The notes under the pieces: model-generated
The model's database searches: none
What the model was told of the DNA's origin: nothing
Seen by the model: the letters and a program-made list of their open reading frames with translations, nothing else
NCBI RefSeq assembly: GCF_049844995.1
Contig: NZ_JBNCMC010000005.1
Coordinates: 1-64,000 of the forward strand
Direction: 5' to 3'
From: Luteimicrobium sp049844995
GTDB lineage: Bacteria > Actinomycetota > Actinomycetes > Actinomycetales > Cellulomonadaceae
Length of the DNA: 64,000 nt
Translations under genes and position numbers: made by a program
Part shown: positions 15,793 to 24,501 of the stretch, in pieces
Numbering within the stretch: the stretch's first letter is position 1
How the letters are laid out: each line of letters begins with the position of its first letter

Positions 15793-17495
15793 GCGGCTCC
15801 GCCGAGCGCGTCCGCGACCACGTCCTTCGCCTCCGACTGCACCTGCGCGAGGTGGTCGGCGGACACGAACGACTCGGCGTAGATCTTGTACACGTTCTCC
15901 GTGCCCGACGGGCGGGCCGCGAACCACGCGTTCTCGGTCGTGACCTTGAGCCCGCCGACCGGCGCGCCGTTGCCCGGCGCGTTCGTGAGCTTGCCCGTGA
16001 TCGCCTCGCCCGCGAGCTCGGTCGCGGCGACCTGCTCGGGTGACAGCTTCGCCAGCGTCGACTTCTCCTCGAGCGTCGCGGGCGCGTCGACGCGCGCGTA
16101 CCAGGACTCGCCGTACCGCTCGACGAGGTCCGCGTGGTGCTGCGACGGGCTGCGGCCGGTCGTGGCGAGGACCTCGCTCGCGAGGAGCGCGAGGATCAGG
16201 CCGTCCTTGTCGGTCGTCCACACGCGGCCGTCGCGGCGCAGGAACGACCCGCCTGCGGACTCCTCGCCGCCGAACGCGACCGACCCGTCGAGCAGGCCCG
16301 GGACGAACCACTTGAACCCCACCGGCACCTCGACGAGCGTCCGCCCGAGCCCGGCGACGACCCGGTCGATCAGCGCCGACGACACGAGCGTCTTGCCCAC
16401 CGCTGCCGACGACGGCCACCCGGGCCGCCGCGCGCCGTCGTCGCCCGAGCCGTACAGGTAGGAGATGGCGACGGCGAGGTAGTGGTTGGGGTTCATCAGC
16501 CCGGCGTCCGGGGTGACGATGCCGTGCCGGTCGGAGTCCGCGTCGTTGCCGGTCGCGATGTCGTAGGGCGTGGTGCCGTCCGCGGCGGGCTGCATCCGCT
16601 CGCGCAGCGACGCCATCGCGTAAGGGGACGAGCAGTCCATGCGGATCTTGCCGTCCCAGTCGAGCGTCATGAAGCCCCACGCCGGGTCGACGGCGGGGTT
16701 CACGACCGTGAGGTCGAGGCCGTACCGCTCGCCGATCGCGCCCCAGTACTCGACGGACGCGCCACCCAGCGGGTCCGCCCCGATGCGCACGCCCGCACCG
16801 CGGATCGCGTCGACGTCGACGACGTGCTGCAGGTCCTCGACGTACGCGGCGAGGAAGTCGTGCTTCTGCGTGCTCGGGACGCTCACCGCGACCGAGAGCG
16901 GGACCCGCTTGACCTGCCCGACGCCGGTCCGCAGGATCTCGTTCGCCCGGTCCGCGATCCAGCCGGTCGCCTCGGAGCCCGCGGGCCCGCCGTGCGGCGG
17001 GTTGTACTTGAAGCCGCCGTCGCGCGGGGGGTTGTGCGACGGCGTCACGACGATGCCGTCCGCGAGCCCGGACCCGCTCGTGCGGACGCCGCCCGGCGAC
17101 GTCGCGCCGTTGGCCGTGAGGATCGCGTGCGACACGGCCGGCGTCGGCGTCCACGAGTCCCGCGCGTCGATGCGCACCTCGACGCCCGCCGCGGCGAGCA
17201 CCTGGAGCGCCGACTCCCAGGCCGGCAGTGACAGCGCGTGCGTGTCGCGCCCGATGAACAGCGGGCCGTCGGTGCCCTGGCCGCGACGGTACTCGACGAT
17301 CGCCTGCGTGATCGCGACGATGTGGTCCTCGTTGAACGCCGAGTCGAGGCTCGACCCGCGGTGGCCCGAGGTGCCGAAGACGACCTTCTGGGCCGGGTCC
17401 TCGGGGTCGGGGTGGCGGTCGTAGTAGGCACCCACCACGGCGTCGACGTCGATGAGGTCCTGGGGCTGAGCGGGGGTTCCTGCACGCGGATCCAT
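15789..17495 (-). CDS. pgm: Phosphoglucomutase, alpha-D-glucose phosphate-specific
   Basis: This 568-residue enzyme interconverts glucose 1-phosphate and glucose 6-phosphate for glycogen, trehalose and cell-wall precursor metabolism. The catalytic phosphoserine loop is VVTPSHNPP, the metal loop is GNDADSDRHG, the sugar-binding loop is FGGEESAGGS, and the phosphate-binding region is ARPSGTENVYK. It has normal length and all key residues. ATG 17495 is chosen because it starts the conserved N-terminus (GTSGHRG follows near residue 42). The channel gene downstream overlaps its stop codon. Confidence 0.95.
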   Translation of the reverse strand: MDPRAGTPAQPQDLIDVDAVVGAYYDRHPDPEDPAQKVVFGTSGHRGSSLDSAFNEDHIVAITQAIVEYRRGQGTDGPLFIGRDTHALSLPAWESALQVLAAAGVEVRIDARDSWTPTPAVSHAILTANGATSPGGVRTSGSGLADGIVVTPSHNPPRDGGFKYNPPHGGPAGSEATGWIADRANEILRTGVGQVKRVPLSVAVSVPSTQKHDFLAAYVEDLQHVVDVDAIRGAGVRIGADPLGGASVEYWGAIGERYGLDLTVVNPAVDPAWGFMTLDWDGKIRMDCSSPYAMASLRERMQPAADGTTPYDIATGNDADSDRHGIVTPDAGLMNPNHYLAVAISYLYGSGDDGARRPGWPSSAAVGKTLVSSALIDRVVAGLGRTLVEVPVGFKWFVPGLLDGSVAFGGEESAGGSFLRRDGRVWTTDKDGLILALLASEVLATTGRSPSQHHADLVERYGESWYARVDAPATLEEKSTLAKLSPEQVAATELAGEAITGKLTNAPGNGAPVGGLKVTTENAWFAARPSGTENVYKIYAESFVSADHLAQVQSEAKDVVADALGGAA

Positions 17496-17545
17496 GGCGC
17501 CATCCTGCCAGGGCCGGGAGCCCTCTGCTCGGGCCGCGCCGGACG

Positions 17546-19057
17546 TCACGCGACGGTCGGCACGACCTCCCGACGACGCGGCCCGAGCCGGGTGGTGAGT
17601 GCCAGTCCGAGCGCCGCGGTCGCCACCGCGAGCCCGCACACCACCACGAAGGCGCCCGTCGGCAGTCCGCCGACGAGCCCGGCGAACGCCGCGGCACCCA
17701 CGGCGAGCACGAGCGACTGCACCACCACGTCGTTGGTCTGCATGGCCGCGCTGTTCACGCCCTGCGCCGTCGGTCCCGACGCGTCCATCACCAGGACGGC
17801 GAACGTCGGGTTCGACAGCCCCATGCCGAAGCCGGCGAGCGTCCAGAGCGCCACGACCGGCCACAGGGGGAGAGCCGGGGCAGCCGCGAGCGCGGTCCCG
17901 GCCGCCCCGACGACGACGCACAGGGACCCCAGCCGCACGCGCCGGGCGGGCGACGCGAGGACCGGAGCGTGCGCGCCGAGCCACGCGGCCGCCGACCACG
18001 CCACCGCCGACGCCGTGAGCAGCAGGCCGGCGGTCGTGAGCGACATCCCCCGGTGCTCGACGAGCGACAACGGCAGGTAGGTCTCGGCGCCCAGGTAGCC
18101 CGCCGCGACCAGGCTCCGCGCGCTCATCGTGCTCGGCAGGCCGCGACGCCCGGTCCACGTGCCGGCCGGGAGGAGGCGCGGCGCGGCGACGACGACGGCC
18201 GCGACGGCGGCCACGAGCAGCACCGGGCCGAGGATGCCTCCGCCCTGCCCGGACCCGCTCGTCACGAGGAGCGCGACCGAGACCGGGAGCGACCACCCGA
18301 GGGCGCGGCGGCCCGTGGCGGGGCGCTGGTCGCGCGGCGGGAGCGTCGCCGGGCCGGCGTCGGGGGTGTCGGTACGGGTATCGGTGCCGGGGTCCGCGGG
18401 CTCTGCCTCCCGCTGGCGGGCGAAGGCCTCGTCGACCCGGCGCAACGCGCCCCGGAGCAGCCCGAACGAGGCGAGCGCGAGCGGCGGAACCGACAGGAAC
18501 ACCCACCGCCACCCCGCCAGCTCCGAGACGAGGCCGGCGATCCCCGGCCCGACGAGCGCGGGGAGCACCCACGCCCCGGCCATGACGCTGAACACCCGGG
18601 CGCGCAGGTGCTCGGGGAACACGCGACCGACGAGCACCCACAGCCCGACGCCCGTCAGGCCCGTCGCGTACCCCTGGACGGCGCGGGCCAGCAGGAACAC
18701 GGGCATGCTCGGGGCGAGGCCCGCGGCGACGAGCCCGACGACGAACAGCGCGACGCCGAGCCGCAGCCCGCGGCCGGGGCCCGTCCGGTCCATCGAGCTG
18801 CCCGCCGCGGCGCGGGCGACGACGCTGACGGCGAGCGGGACGGAGAACGCGAGCGCGATCGCGCCGACGGCGTGCAGCTCGCGCGCGACCGCCGGCATCG
18901 CGGTCGAGACCGCCATCGCCTCGAACGCCTCGAGGAACGCGAGCACGAACACGCCGACGAGCACCCGGCCCTGCGCCCCCGCCCAGAGGCGGTCGTCGGT
19001 GTGGTGCCCGCCGGTGTCCTGCCCGGTCCGCCCGTCGAGGGCCGTCGCGTCCGCCAT
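17546..19057 (-). CDS. MFS drug/proton antiporter, SoxR-controlled
   Basis: This 503-residue major facilitator transporter has 12-14 helices. Helix 1 starts at VLVGVFVLAFLEAFEAMAVS, and there is a DRTGPGRGLR loop between helices 2 and 3. A proline/aspartate-rich cytoplasmic linker lies in the middle. The sequence resembles multidrug exporters. It is divergent from a SoxR gene, and a SoxR box with a stretched 19-bp promoter spacer lies exactly in its promoter. Redox-cycling compounds would therefore be expected to induce it. ATG 19057 is preferred over an upstream in-frame start within the operator. Confidence 0.88.
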   Translation of the reverse strand: MADATALDGRTGQDTGGHHTDDRLWAGAQGRVLVGVFVLAFLEAFEAMAVSTAMPAVARELHAVGAIALAFSVPLAVSVVARAAAGSSMDRTGPGRGLRLGVALFVVGLVAAGLAPSMPVFLLARAVQGYATGLTGVGLWVLVGRVFPEHLRARVFSVMAGAWVLPALVGPGIAGLVSELAGWRWVFLSVPPLALASFGLLRGALRRVDEAFARQREAEPADPGTDTRTDTPDAGPATLPPRDQRPATGRRALGWSLPVSVALLVTSGSGQGGGILGPVLLVAAVAAVVVAAPRLLPAGTWTGRRGLPSTMSARSLVAAGYLGAETYLPLSLVEHRGMSLTTAGLLLTASAVAWSAAAWLGAHAPVLASPARRVRLGSLCVVVGAAGTALAAAPALPLWPVVALWTLAGFGMGLSNPTFAVLVMDASGPTAQGVNSAAMQTNDVVVQSLVLAVGAAAFAGLVGGLPTGAFVVVCGLAVATAALGLALTTRLGPRRREVVPTVA

Positions 19058-19063
19058 GGACCT

Positions 19064-19094
19064 ATCGCACAACCTCAACCATGGTTAAGGTCAA
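19064..19094 (-). promoter_or_regulatory. SoxR box in a 19-bp-spacer promoter
   Basis: The 18-bp dyad CCTCAACCATGGTTAAGG (19073-19090) matches the CCTnAA-N6-TTnAGG layout of SoxR boxes. It lies between minus-strand TTGACC (19094-19089) and TGCGAT (19069-19064), spaced by 19 bp, the overlong spacing that MerR-family activators correct. Confidence 0.8.
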
Positions 19095-19121
19095 GAGGTG
19101 TCGACCAGCGGAGGTGCCGTC

Positions 19122-19634
19122 ATGAGCAACGCGGAGGTCCGACGTCACGAGCTGACGCCCGGGCAGGTGGCCGAGCGGGCGGGGATCAGCGTCTCGGCCC
19201 TGCACTTCTACGAGCGTGAGGGGCTCGTGACGAGCGTCCGGACGAGCGGCAACCAGCGCCGCTACCACCGGGACGTGCTCCGGCGCCTGGCGTTCGTCCG
19301 CGTCTCGCAGCGCGTCGGGATCGCGCTCGCGGACATCCGGGCCGCGCTCGCCACCCTGCCCGACGGCCGCACCCCCACCAAGGCCGACTGGGCGCGCCTC
19401 TCGCGGGGCTGGCGCGACCACCTCGACGCGCAGATCGACCAGCTCCAGCGGCTGCGCGACGGGCTCGACGGCTGCATCGGCTGCGGCTGCCTGTCCCTGC
19501 GCACCTGCACGCTCAACAACCCCGACGACCTGCTCGCGCGCACCGGGCCGGGACCCCGGCGGTTGCTGACCGAGTCGGCCGCCGAGGCCGACGCGGCCGT
19601 CAAGGAAGCGTGCGCCGGACGTCCGTCTCGCTGA
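19122..19634 (+). CDS. soxR: Redox-sensing MerR-family activator SoxR
   Basis: This 170-residue MerR-family protein has an N-terminal HTH (ELTPGQVAERAGISVSALHFYEREGL), a dimerisation helix, and the [2Fe-2S] cluster motif CIGCGCLSLRTC, all four cysteines present in the C-x2-C-x-C-x5-C spacing. SoxR activates target promoters when the cluster is oxidised; in actinomycetes it responds to redox-active small molecules. ATG 19122 has GGAGG at good spacing. The probable target is the divergent MFS exporter. The 3' end overlaps the convergent vapC gene by 35 bp. Confidence 0.93.
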   Translation: MSNAEVRRHELTPGQVAERAGISVSALHFYEREGLVTSVRTSGNQRRYHRDVLRRLAFVRVSQRVGIALADIRAALATLPDGRTPTKADWARLSRGWRDHLDAQIDQLQRLRDGLDGCIGCGCLSLRTCTLNNPDDLLARTGPGPRRLLTESAAEADAAVKEACAGRPSR

Positions 19635-19995
19635 AGTCGTCGCCCTTGAACAGGAGCGGCTGGTCGGTGGTCACGGCCAGCGCGTAGCCGAAGGTGTCGC
19701 CGAAGTTGAGCTTGGCACGATGCCCCGATCGTCGCCCGTAGTCGCGATATGCCGCGGCGGCGGTCGCCGCCTGGAGGGCGCTGACGGGGACGATCTCGAT
19801 CCCGTAGGCACGGATGAGCTGCTCGAGCTGCCGAGCGAGGACGGGATCTCCGATGTTCTCCGCGACGACGAACGCCTCGACGTAGTTCGCCGCTGACATC
19901 GCCAGATGCTCGGCCTCGGTCATCGCGTGTTCGAATGCGGCAGCCTCCGGCTCGTCCAACGCCAGAGCGATGAGCGCGGACGTCTCGACGATCAC
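19600..19995 (-). CDS. vapC: VapC-type PIN-domain ribonuclease toxin
   Basis: The 131-residue PIN-domain protein starts VIVETSALIALALDEPEA (a first-Asp position is replaced by Glu in VET, as in a VapC subset). It retains SAANYVEAFVV and the acidic NFGDTFGYALA centre with GDDF at the end. PIN toxins cleave tRNA or rRNA when freed from antitoxin. The GTG start overlaps the vapB stop (GTGA), so expression is coupled. The 3' end overlaps soxR on the other strand. Confidence 0.88.
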   Translation of the reverse strand: MIVETSALIALALDEPEAAAFEHAMTEAEHLAMSAANYVEAFVVAENIGDPVLARQLEQLIRAYGIEIVPVSALQAATAAAAYRDYGRRSGHRAKLNFGDTFGYALAVTTDQPLLFKGDDFSETDVRRTLP

Positions 19996-20258
19996 AGGAC
20001 CGGGAGCCCGTTCTCGTCGTACATGTCCTCCATGATCTGGCGGGCACGAGCCCGGTCCGCGTCGGTCACTCGCGCGTGCATCTGAGCCAAGAGCTCCGAG
20101 ACCCGGCGGTCGCGCTCCTCCCGCTCGGACTCGCGCTTCTCGCGTTCCAGGAACTCCTCGAGCGCGCGCTCGATGACGCTCGTCTGGGTCTGGCCCGTGA
20201 GGCGCGCCGCCTCGCGCGCGAGCTCGTGCACGTGCTCGTTCTTGATGTTGAGGCTCAC
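19992..20258 (-). CDS. vapB: VapB-type antitoxin
   Basis: This 88-residue antitoxin has an N-terminal ribbon-helix-helix region (MSLNIKNEHVHELAREAARL, TQTSVIERALEEFL), a long charged helix (about residues 40-60) and a C-terminal toxin-binding tail. It neutralises the PIN toxin encoded next and represses the operon. A TAGAAT box lies six bases upstream of the GTG, predicting a leaderless message, and the -10 is embedded in a perfect inverted repeat. Confidence 0.88.
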   Translation of the reverse strand: MSLNIKNEHVHELAREAARLTGQTQTSVIERALEEFLEREKRESEREERDRRVSELLAQMHARVTDADRARARQIMEDMYDENGLPVL

Positions 20259-20264
20259 GTGCCG

Positions 20265-20302
20265 ATTCTACCCTGGTAGACGTCGCGTCTACCAGGGTAG
20301 AA
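20265..20302 (-). promoter_or_regulatory. VapBC operator and -10 box
   Basis: A perfect 17-3-17 inverted repeat spans 20266-20302, and each arm contains the smaller palindrome CTACCCTGGTAG. The minus-strand -10 TAGAAT (20270-20265) overlaps the proximal arm, so antitoxin binding would block RNA polymerase. Confidence 0.8.
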
Positions 20303-20339
20303 GCGCATCGGTCCAGGTCCGCTCCGTACCATCGACCCC

Positions 20340-21419
20340 ATGACCACGACGGGCCGGCAGCGGCCGGCACCGCCGCACGTCGCGCGCGCACCCCGTCCCG
20401 CCGCGGTGCGCCGCGCCGAGGCCGCCGCTCGCGCGAAGGAGCGTCGTCAGGTCCGGCGCCGCCGGACGTTCCTCGTCGCCGCCGTCGTGGTGCTGCTGGT
20501 CGCGGCGCTCGCGGTCGCCGTCCCGACGCTGCTCGGGCGGGATCACGGTGCCGCGCCGGAGGCCGCGCCCACCGCCATCGCCTCGTCACGTCCGACCCCC
20601 ACCCCGACGACGCCGCCCGCACCGACGGCCCGCGAGCTCGCCGCCGCGACGATCACCACCGCCTGGGACGACCGCTGGCGCGGGGCGAAGGGCTTCCTCG
20701 GGAAGGCGAGCGGGCCGGCGTCGTGCACGGGGAGCGCCGCGGACCCGACCCGCTGCACCCAGAAGTTCGCGGGCGGGACGCTGGTGTGGCTGCCGTCCAA
20801 GAAGGCGACGACGCCCGGCACGGGCGGCACCGTGACCGTCGCGCAGACGGACGACGCGACCACCGACCTCGTCATCGTCAACAAGCAGCGGCCGCTCGAC
20901 CCCAAGACGTTCGCGCCGAAGAAGCTCGTCGCGGTCGCCGGGCCCGGCGAGGTCATGCGGCCCGAGGCGGCGTCCGCGCTCCGCGCGATGTTCCGGGGCG
21001 CCTCCAAGGCCGACGTACCGCTCGCCGTGCACAGCGCTTACCGGGCGTACGAGGTGCAGGCCAGCACGTACGAGGGCTGGGTCGCCGCGCACGGCAAGAA
21101 GCAGGCCGACAACGAGTCCGCCCGCCCCGGCTACTCGGAGCACCAGACCGGGCTGGGCGTCGACGTCGTCGCCGGGACGGGCTCGTGCACCGCGATGGGC
21201 TGCTTCGGGTCGACGCACCAGGCCGCGTGGGTCGCGAAGAACGCCTGGCGGTACGGGTTCGTCGTCCGGTACCCCAAGGGCCAGGAGAAGACGACCGGCT
21301 ACATGTACGAGCCCTGGCACGTGCGGTACGTCGGCAAGCAGGTCGCCGCCGACGTCCGCGCGACCGGGGCGAAGACGCTCGAGGGCTTCTTCGGTCTCCC
21401 CGCCGCCCGCACCTACTGA
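20340..21419 (+). CDS. Membrane-anchored VanY-type D-alanyl-D-alanine carboxypeptidase (M15B)
   Basis: The 359-residue protein has a basic cytoplasmic N-terminus, one transmembrane helix (about 44-66, TFLVAAVVVLLVAALAVAVP), a Pro/Thr-rich linker, a middle region resembling an LGFP-type wall-binding unit (GFLGKASG to FAGGTLVWL), and a C-terminal M15B peptidase. Zinc and catalytic motifs are SEHQTGLGVDV and EPWHVRYVG. It removes the terminal D-Ala from peptidoglycan stems. A TACCAT box ends seven bases before the ATG, suggesting a leaderless transcript. Confidence 0.92.
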   Translation: MTTTGRQRPAPPHVARAPRPAAVRRAEAAARAKERRQVRRRRTFLVAAVVVLLVAALAVAVPTLLGRDHGAAPEAAPTAIASSRPTPTPTTPPAPTARELAAATITTAWDDRWRGAKGFLGKASGPASCTGSAADPTRCTQKFAGGTLVWLPSKKATTPGTGGTVTVAQTDDATTDLVIVNKQRPLDPKTFAPKKLVAVAGPGEVMRPEAASALRAMFRGASKADVPLAVHSAYRAYEVQASTYEGWVAAHGKKQADNESARPGYSEHQTGLGVDVVAGTGSCTAMGCFGSTHQAAWVAKNAWRYGFVVRYPKGQEKTTGYMYEPWHVRYVGKQVAADVRATGAKTLEGFFGLPAARTY

Positions 21420-21443
21420 GCTCCGCGCCCTGGCCCGACGACG

Positions 21444-22358
21444 TCACCCGCCTCCCGGCACCGGGTTCAGCGTGTCGCCTGCGAGCGAGAGGTCGTCGTC
21501 CTCCGTCACCTCGAACGCCTCCAGGGTCTCGTCGCCGCAGATCGCCTCGACCAGTGCCCGAGAGCCGCCGACCAGGGTGGAGTCGAAGTCGATCTCGCTC
21601 GCGACGCACCACGCCAGGTCGGCCGGCCACAGAAGGTTCGGGCCGGCGCCCGGAAGCCCGCGGAACCACCCGAGGCCCGACGTCCGGGTCCACGAGCCGT
21701 CGACGAGCTCGCCCGTCGTCCCGTCGAGCAGCACGTAGTCGCGGCCCGGAAGCTCGAGGAGCGGGCCGTCGTCGGCCGCGGACGTGGTCTCCGGGTCGAC
21801 CGACGCGAACAGGGCAGCCTCCGCCTCCGCCTGCAGACTCGCGCGTCGCGGCGGCACCGCGGCGGGATCGTGGCGCTCGTGGTCGGCGATGCCGTCGTCG
21901 TACACCGACACGAAGGCCTGAGACGTGGTGCCGGGCCGCAGGGAACCGTCGCCGCTCCAGACGCCGGCGGTGACCAGGTCGGGCTCGGACGTGTGGACAG
22001 CCAGGTGCCGGGCCAGCCGACCGAGGGTTCGCACGTCGAGGGAGCCGATCCTAGGCGGACCGGCCTGGCGCCCGTCGGCTAGGGGCACGGTCCCGTGCGG
22101 CTCGCCGGAGACGGCGGCCCACTGGACCAGCGGGTGCACGACGGCGCGGGGCCGGTGCGTCGACCGCACCGCGACCTCGGACCAACGCAGGTCCTCGGGC
22201 TCGACGTCGGTCCGGATCGCGGGGACGTGCGCCGTCACGGGGTGCAGCACCCGCGCGTACGCCTCGAACCCGCGCGGCACCGTGCTGCCCACGACGCCCC
22301 AGCCGTGCAGGCGGGGCAGGATCCAGTCGCCGCGGGCGACGTCGGGCGTGAAGCGCAT
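21444..22358 (-). CDS. Conserved actinobacterial hypothetical protein (304 aa)
   Basis: This soluble, acidic protein of unknown function has two beta-rich halves and no signal peptide. Recognisable patches are RPRAVVHPLVQWAAVSGEPHG and an aromatic stretch GLGWFRGLPGAGPNLLWPADLAWC. The ATG at 22358 is preferred over the GTG at 22364 because a TAGACC -10 box lies exactly six bases before it. It is convergent with the carboxypeptidase gene. I do not recognise a domain. Confidence 0.7.
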   Translation of the reverse strand: MRFTPDVARGDWILPRLHGWGVVGSTVPRGFEAYARVLHPVTAHVPAIRTDVEPEDLRWSEVAVRSTHRPRAVVHPLVQWAAVSGEPHGTVPLADGRQAGPPRIGSLDVRTLGRLARHLAVHTSEPDLVTAGVWSGDGSLRPGTTSQAFVSVYDDGIADHERHDPAAVPPRRASLQAEAEAALFASVDPETTSAADDGPLLELPGRDYVLLDGTTGELVDGSWTRTSGLGWFRGLPGAGPNLLWPADLAWCVASEIDFDSTLVGGSRALVEAICGDETLEAFEVTEDDDLSLAGDTLNPVPGGG

Positions 22359-22441
22359 CGTCACGGTCTACCACTCGAACTCAACCCTTGAAGTCGGCGA
22401 CGCGGGGCGCCGGGCCGTGCGCGGACCGTAGGCTCGGCATC

Positions 22442-23224
22442 ATGTCTGACCTCCCCTACCGCATCGCGGTCCAGCTCCAGCCCCAGCACGCCGACTACGG
22501 CCAGATCCGCGACGCCGTCATGCGCGCCGAGGAGATCGGCGTCGACGTCATCTTCAACTGGGACCACTTCTTCCCGCTCTCGGGCGACCCCGACGGCAAG
22601 CACTTCGAGTGCTGGACGATGCTCGGAGCGTGGGCCGAGCAGACGAGCCGCGTGGAGATCGGTGCGCTCGTCACCTGCAACTCGTACCGCAACCCCGAGC
22701 TCCTCGCCGACATGGCCCGCACCGTCGACCACATCTCCGGCGGGCGCCTGATCCTCGGCATCGGCGCGGGCTGGTTCGAGAAGGACTACGACCAGTTCGG
22801 CTACGAGTTCGGGACGCCCGGGACGCGCCTCGCCGACCTCGCGGACGCGCTGCCCCGCATCGAGCGGCGCCTCGAGGCCGGCAACCCGGCCCCGACCCGC
22901 CACATCCCCGTCCTCATCGGCGGCGGCGGCGAGAAGAAGACGCTCCGGATGGTCGCGCAGCACGCCGACATCTGGCACAGCTTCGCCGACGCCGAGACCC
23001 TCGTCCGCAAGTCGGCGATCCTCGACGACCATGGCGCGGCCGTCGGACGCGACACCGCGAAGCTCGTCGAGCGGTCCGTCGAGGTCAGCCGGCACAGCCC
23101 CGCCGAGGTCGCCGACGCGTTCGTCGCCGCCGGGGCGACCCTGTTCACCGTCGGCGTGAGCGGGCCGGACTACGACCTGACGCGTGCGGAGCAGTGGGTG
23201 GAGTGGCGCGACACGCAGCGCTGA
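22442..23224 (+). CDS. LLM-class (F420-dependent) oxidoreductase
   Basis: This 260-residue luciferase-like TIM-barrel protein has landmarks VDVIFNWDHFFPL, IGALVTCNSYRNP, TVDHISGGRLILGIGAGWFEKDY and PVLIGGGGEKKTLRMVAQHADIW. The family uses F420H2 or FMN for hydride transfer; actinomycete members of this shape mostly use F420. The substrate is unknown. A TAGGCT box ends seven bases before the ATG. Confidence 0.92.
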   Translation: MSDLPYRIAVQLQPQHADYGQIRDAVMRAEEIGVDVIFNWDHFFPLSGDPDGKHFECWTMLGAWAEQTSRVEIGALVTCNSYRNPELLADMARTVDHISGGRLILGIGAGWFEKDYDQFGYEFGTPGTRLADLADALPRIERRLEAGNPAPTRHIPVLIGGGGEKKTLRMVAQHADIWHSFADAETLVRKSAILDDHGAAVGRDTAKLVERSVEVSRHSPAEVADAFVAAGATLFTVGVSGPDYDLTRAEQWVEWRDTQR

Positions 23225-23808
23225 CGCTGGCCGGCGTCGCGGCGGCTGCTCGCCACCGGGGGCTTCGGAGGGACTGGTGTAGACGTGGAGCCTACGTTTC
23301 CGCATGTAGCACGCTTGTTGCCTGCGGATTCCTACCATCGGGTGGTTGTCGACCTGCGTTGAATGCTTGCCGCGGCTGGTGAGCACGGCGCTCGCGCAGC
23401 GGCGGGCTCCGGGGAGGCGGCGTGTGCGGTTCCAGGTGGGCGACTACGGCCGCACGCCGGGGTCCCGCCGCGGGCCCACTAGGTCGTTGGGGCGCGGTTG
23501 GTAGGTGGCGGGCAGTCGCGAAAGCGGCTGCGCCGTATCGAGCACGAACGAGGACGCTAGGGCTGGGTGCGCCACAGGAGCGCGAGTCGCGTTCGAGTTC
23601 CTGCGATCGTGGTGGCCCCAACCCGGGCGCAGAACTCGACCGGGTGAAAAAGTTCCCCGACCTATCGGATCGAGAGCTCACCAGGTCTAGATTCTGCTCA
23701 CCATCGTGAGCCAGGTGTACCCAGGCAGAGCGCTCTGGGGATCGCCCGAGGGGTGAGGTTCGGTAGTGCTGGCCGATATCGACCGGCACCGAGAGGTCGG
23801 AGCGCTAG
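23225..23808. other. Gene-free stretch of about 580 bp
   Basis: No open frame here has normal codon bias, and I see no tRNA, repeat or convincing promoter. The sequence is locally mixed in composition and precedes a low-GC lipoprotein gene, so it may be decayed DNA from an earlier insertion. Confidence 0.5.
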
Positions 23809-24342
23809 ATGGGGCTACCGCGGAAGCAACTGCCGACATGGCGATTCACACCGCTACTATCACCGTTACTCTCACCGCCTCTACTAGTAGTTCTCTTGAC
23901 GCTGACGGTGGCACTGGTCAGCGCAGGATGCGACCCGGCAGTTCCATCGGTGGGCGCCCGCATGGATGGCGGCGTCCTGGAGCTCGTGCTACCGGTCTGC
24001 AGAGGCGAGCAGATAGACGGCGCCGAGGTGACGGAGTTCTCGGCAGACAGCGAACCGCCGCCTTCGTGGAAGGCGACACGGTACGAAGGAGACCCACGCG
24101 ACGTCGTGCGGCTGGAGTCATCAAGGTGGAAAGAAGCGAGTGGTTCGTACTCATCATTGGAGGCGTTCAGTGTTGACATCTCCACGGGATGGCGGGCCAC
24201 AGGACTGGCGATTGACGACGTGCGCCAAGTCGAAGGATTGCCCGACTCTGAATTCAACGTGGACGGGGAGTTGATGACTCTCTCCAGATATCGGTCCATG
24301 ATCGACTCCAGCCTTACATGCCCGACGGGCAGTGGGTCTTGA
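23809..24342 (+). CDS. Predicted lipoprotein, orphan (177 aa)
   Basis: The N-terminus has a hydrophobic signal (LLSPPLLVVLLTLTVALV) ending in the lipobox VSAGC with the modified cysteine at residue 41. The mature part is about 137 residues, with one further pair of cysteines and no recognised domain. Codon use is distinctly lower in GC3 than neighbouring genes and the surrounding sequence has few genes, suggesting horizontal transfer. The start is uncertain; GAGG lies 13 bases before the ATG. Confidence 0.6.
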   Translation: MGLPRKQLPTWRFTPLLSPLLSPPLLVVLLTLTVALVSAGCDPAVPSVGARMDGGVLELVLPVCRGEQIDGAEVTEFSADSEPPPSWKATRYEGDPRDVVRLESSRWKEASGSYSSLEAFSVDISTGWRATGLAIDDVRQVEGLPDSEFNVDGELMTLSRYRSMIDSSLTCPTGSGS

Positions 24343-24501
24343 GTGAGGGGCGAAGATTGTGTGTGGTCTTATCCGGCTGAGTAGCCAATGAGCAGGGCCG
24401 TGCCTGTCTTTGGTGCGGCCCCGCTTGCTTTCGACGGCGGCGGCCCGCCGCCTTCTGACGTCGCTCCCGGTCTTCAGCGTGGCTCCGCGCGGCAGGGGTG
24501 A

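Noticed and set aside
23292..23789. 165-codon minus-strand open frame in the gene-free stretch
   Set aside because: Its composition is Pro/Arg/Ser-rich, codon bias is poor, there is no ribosome binding site and no domain.
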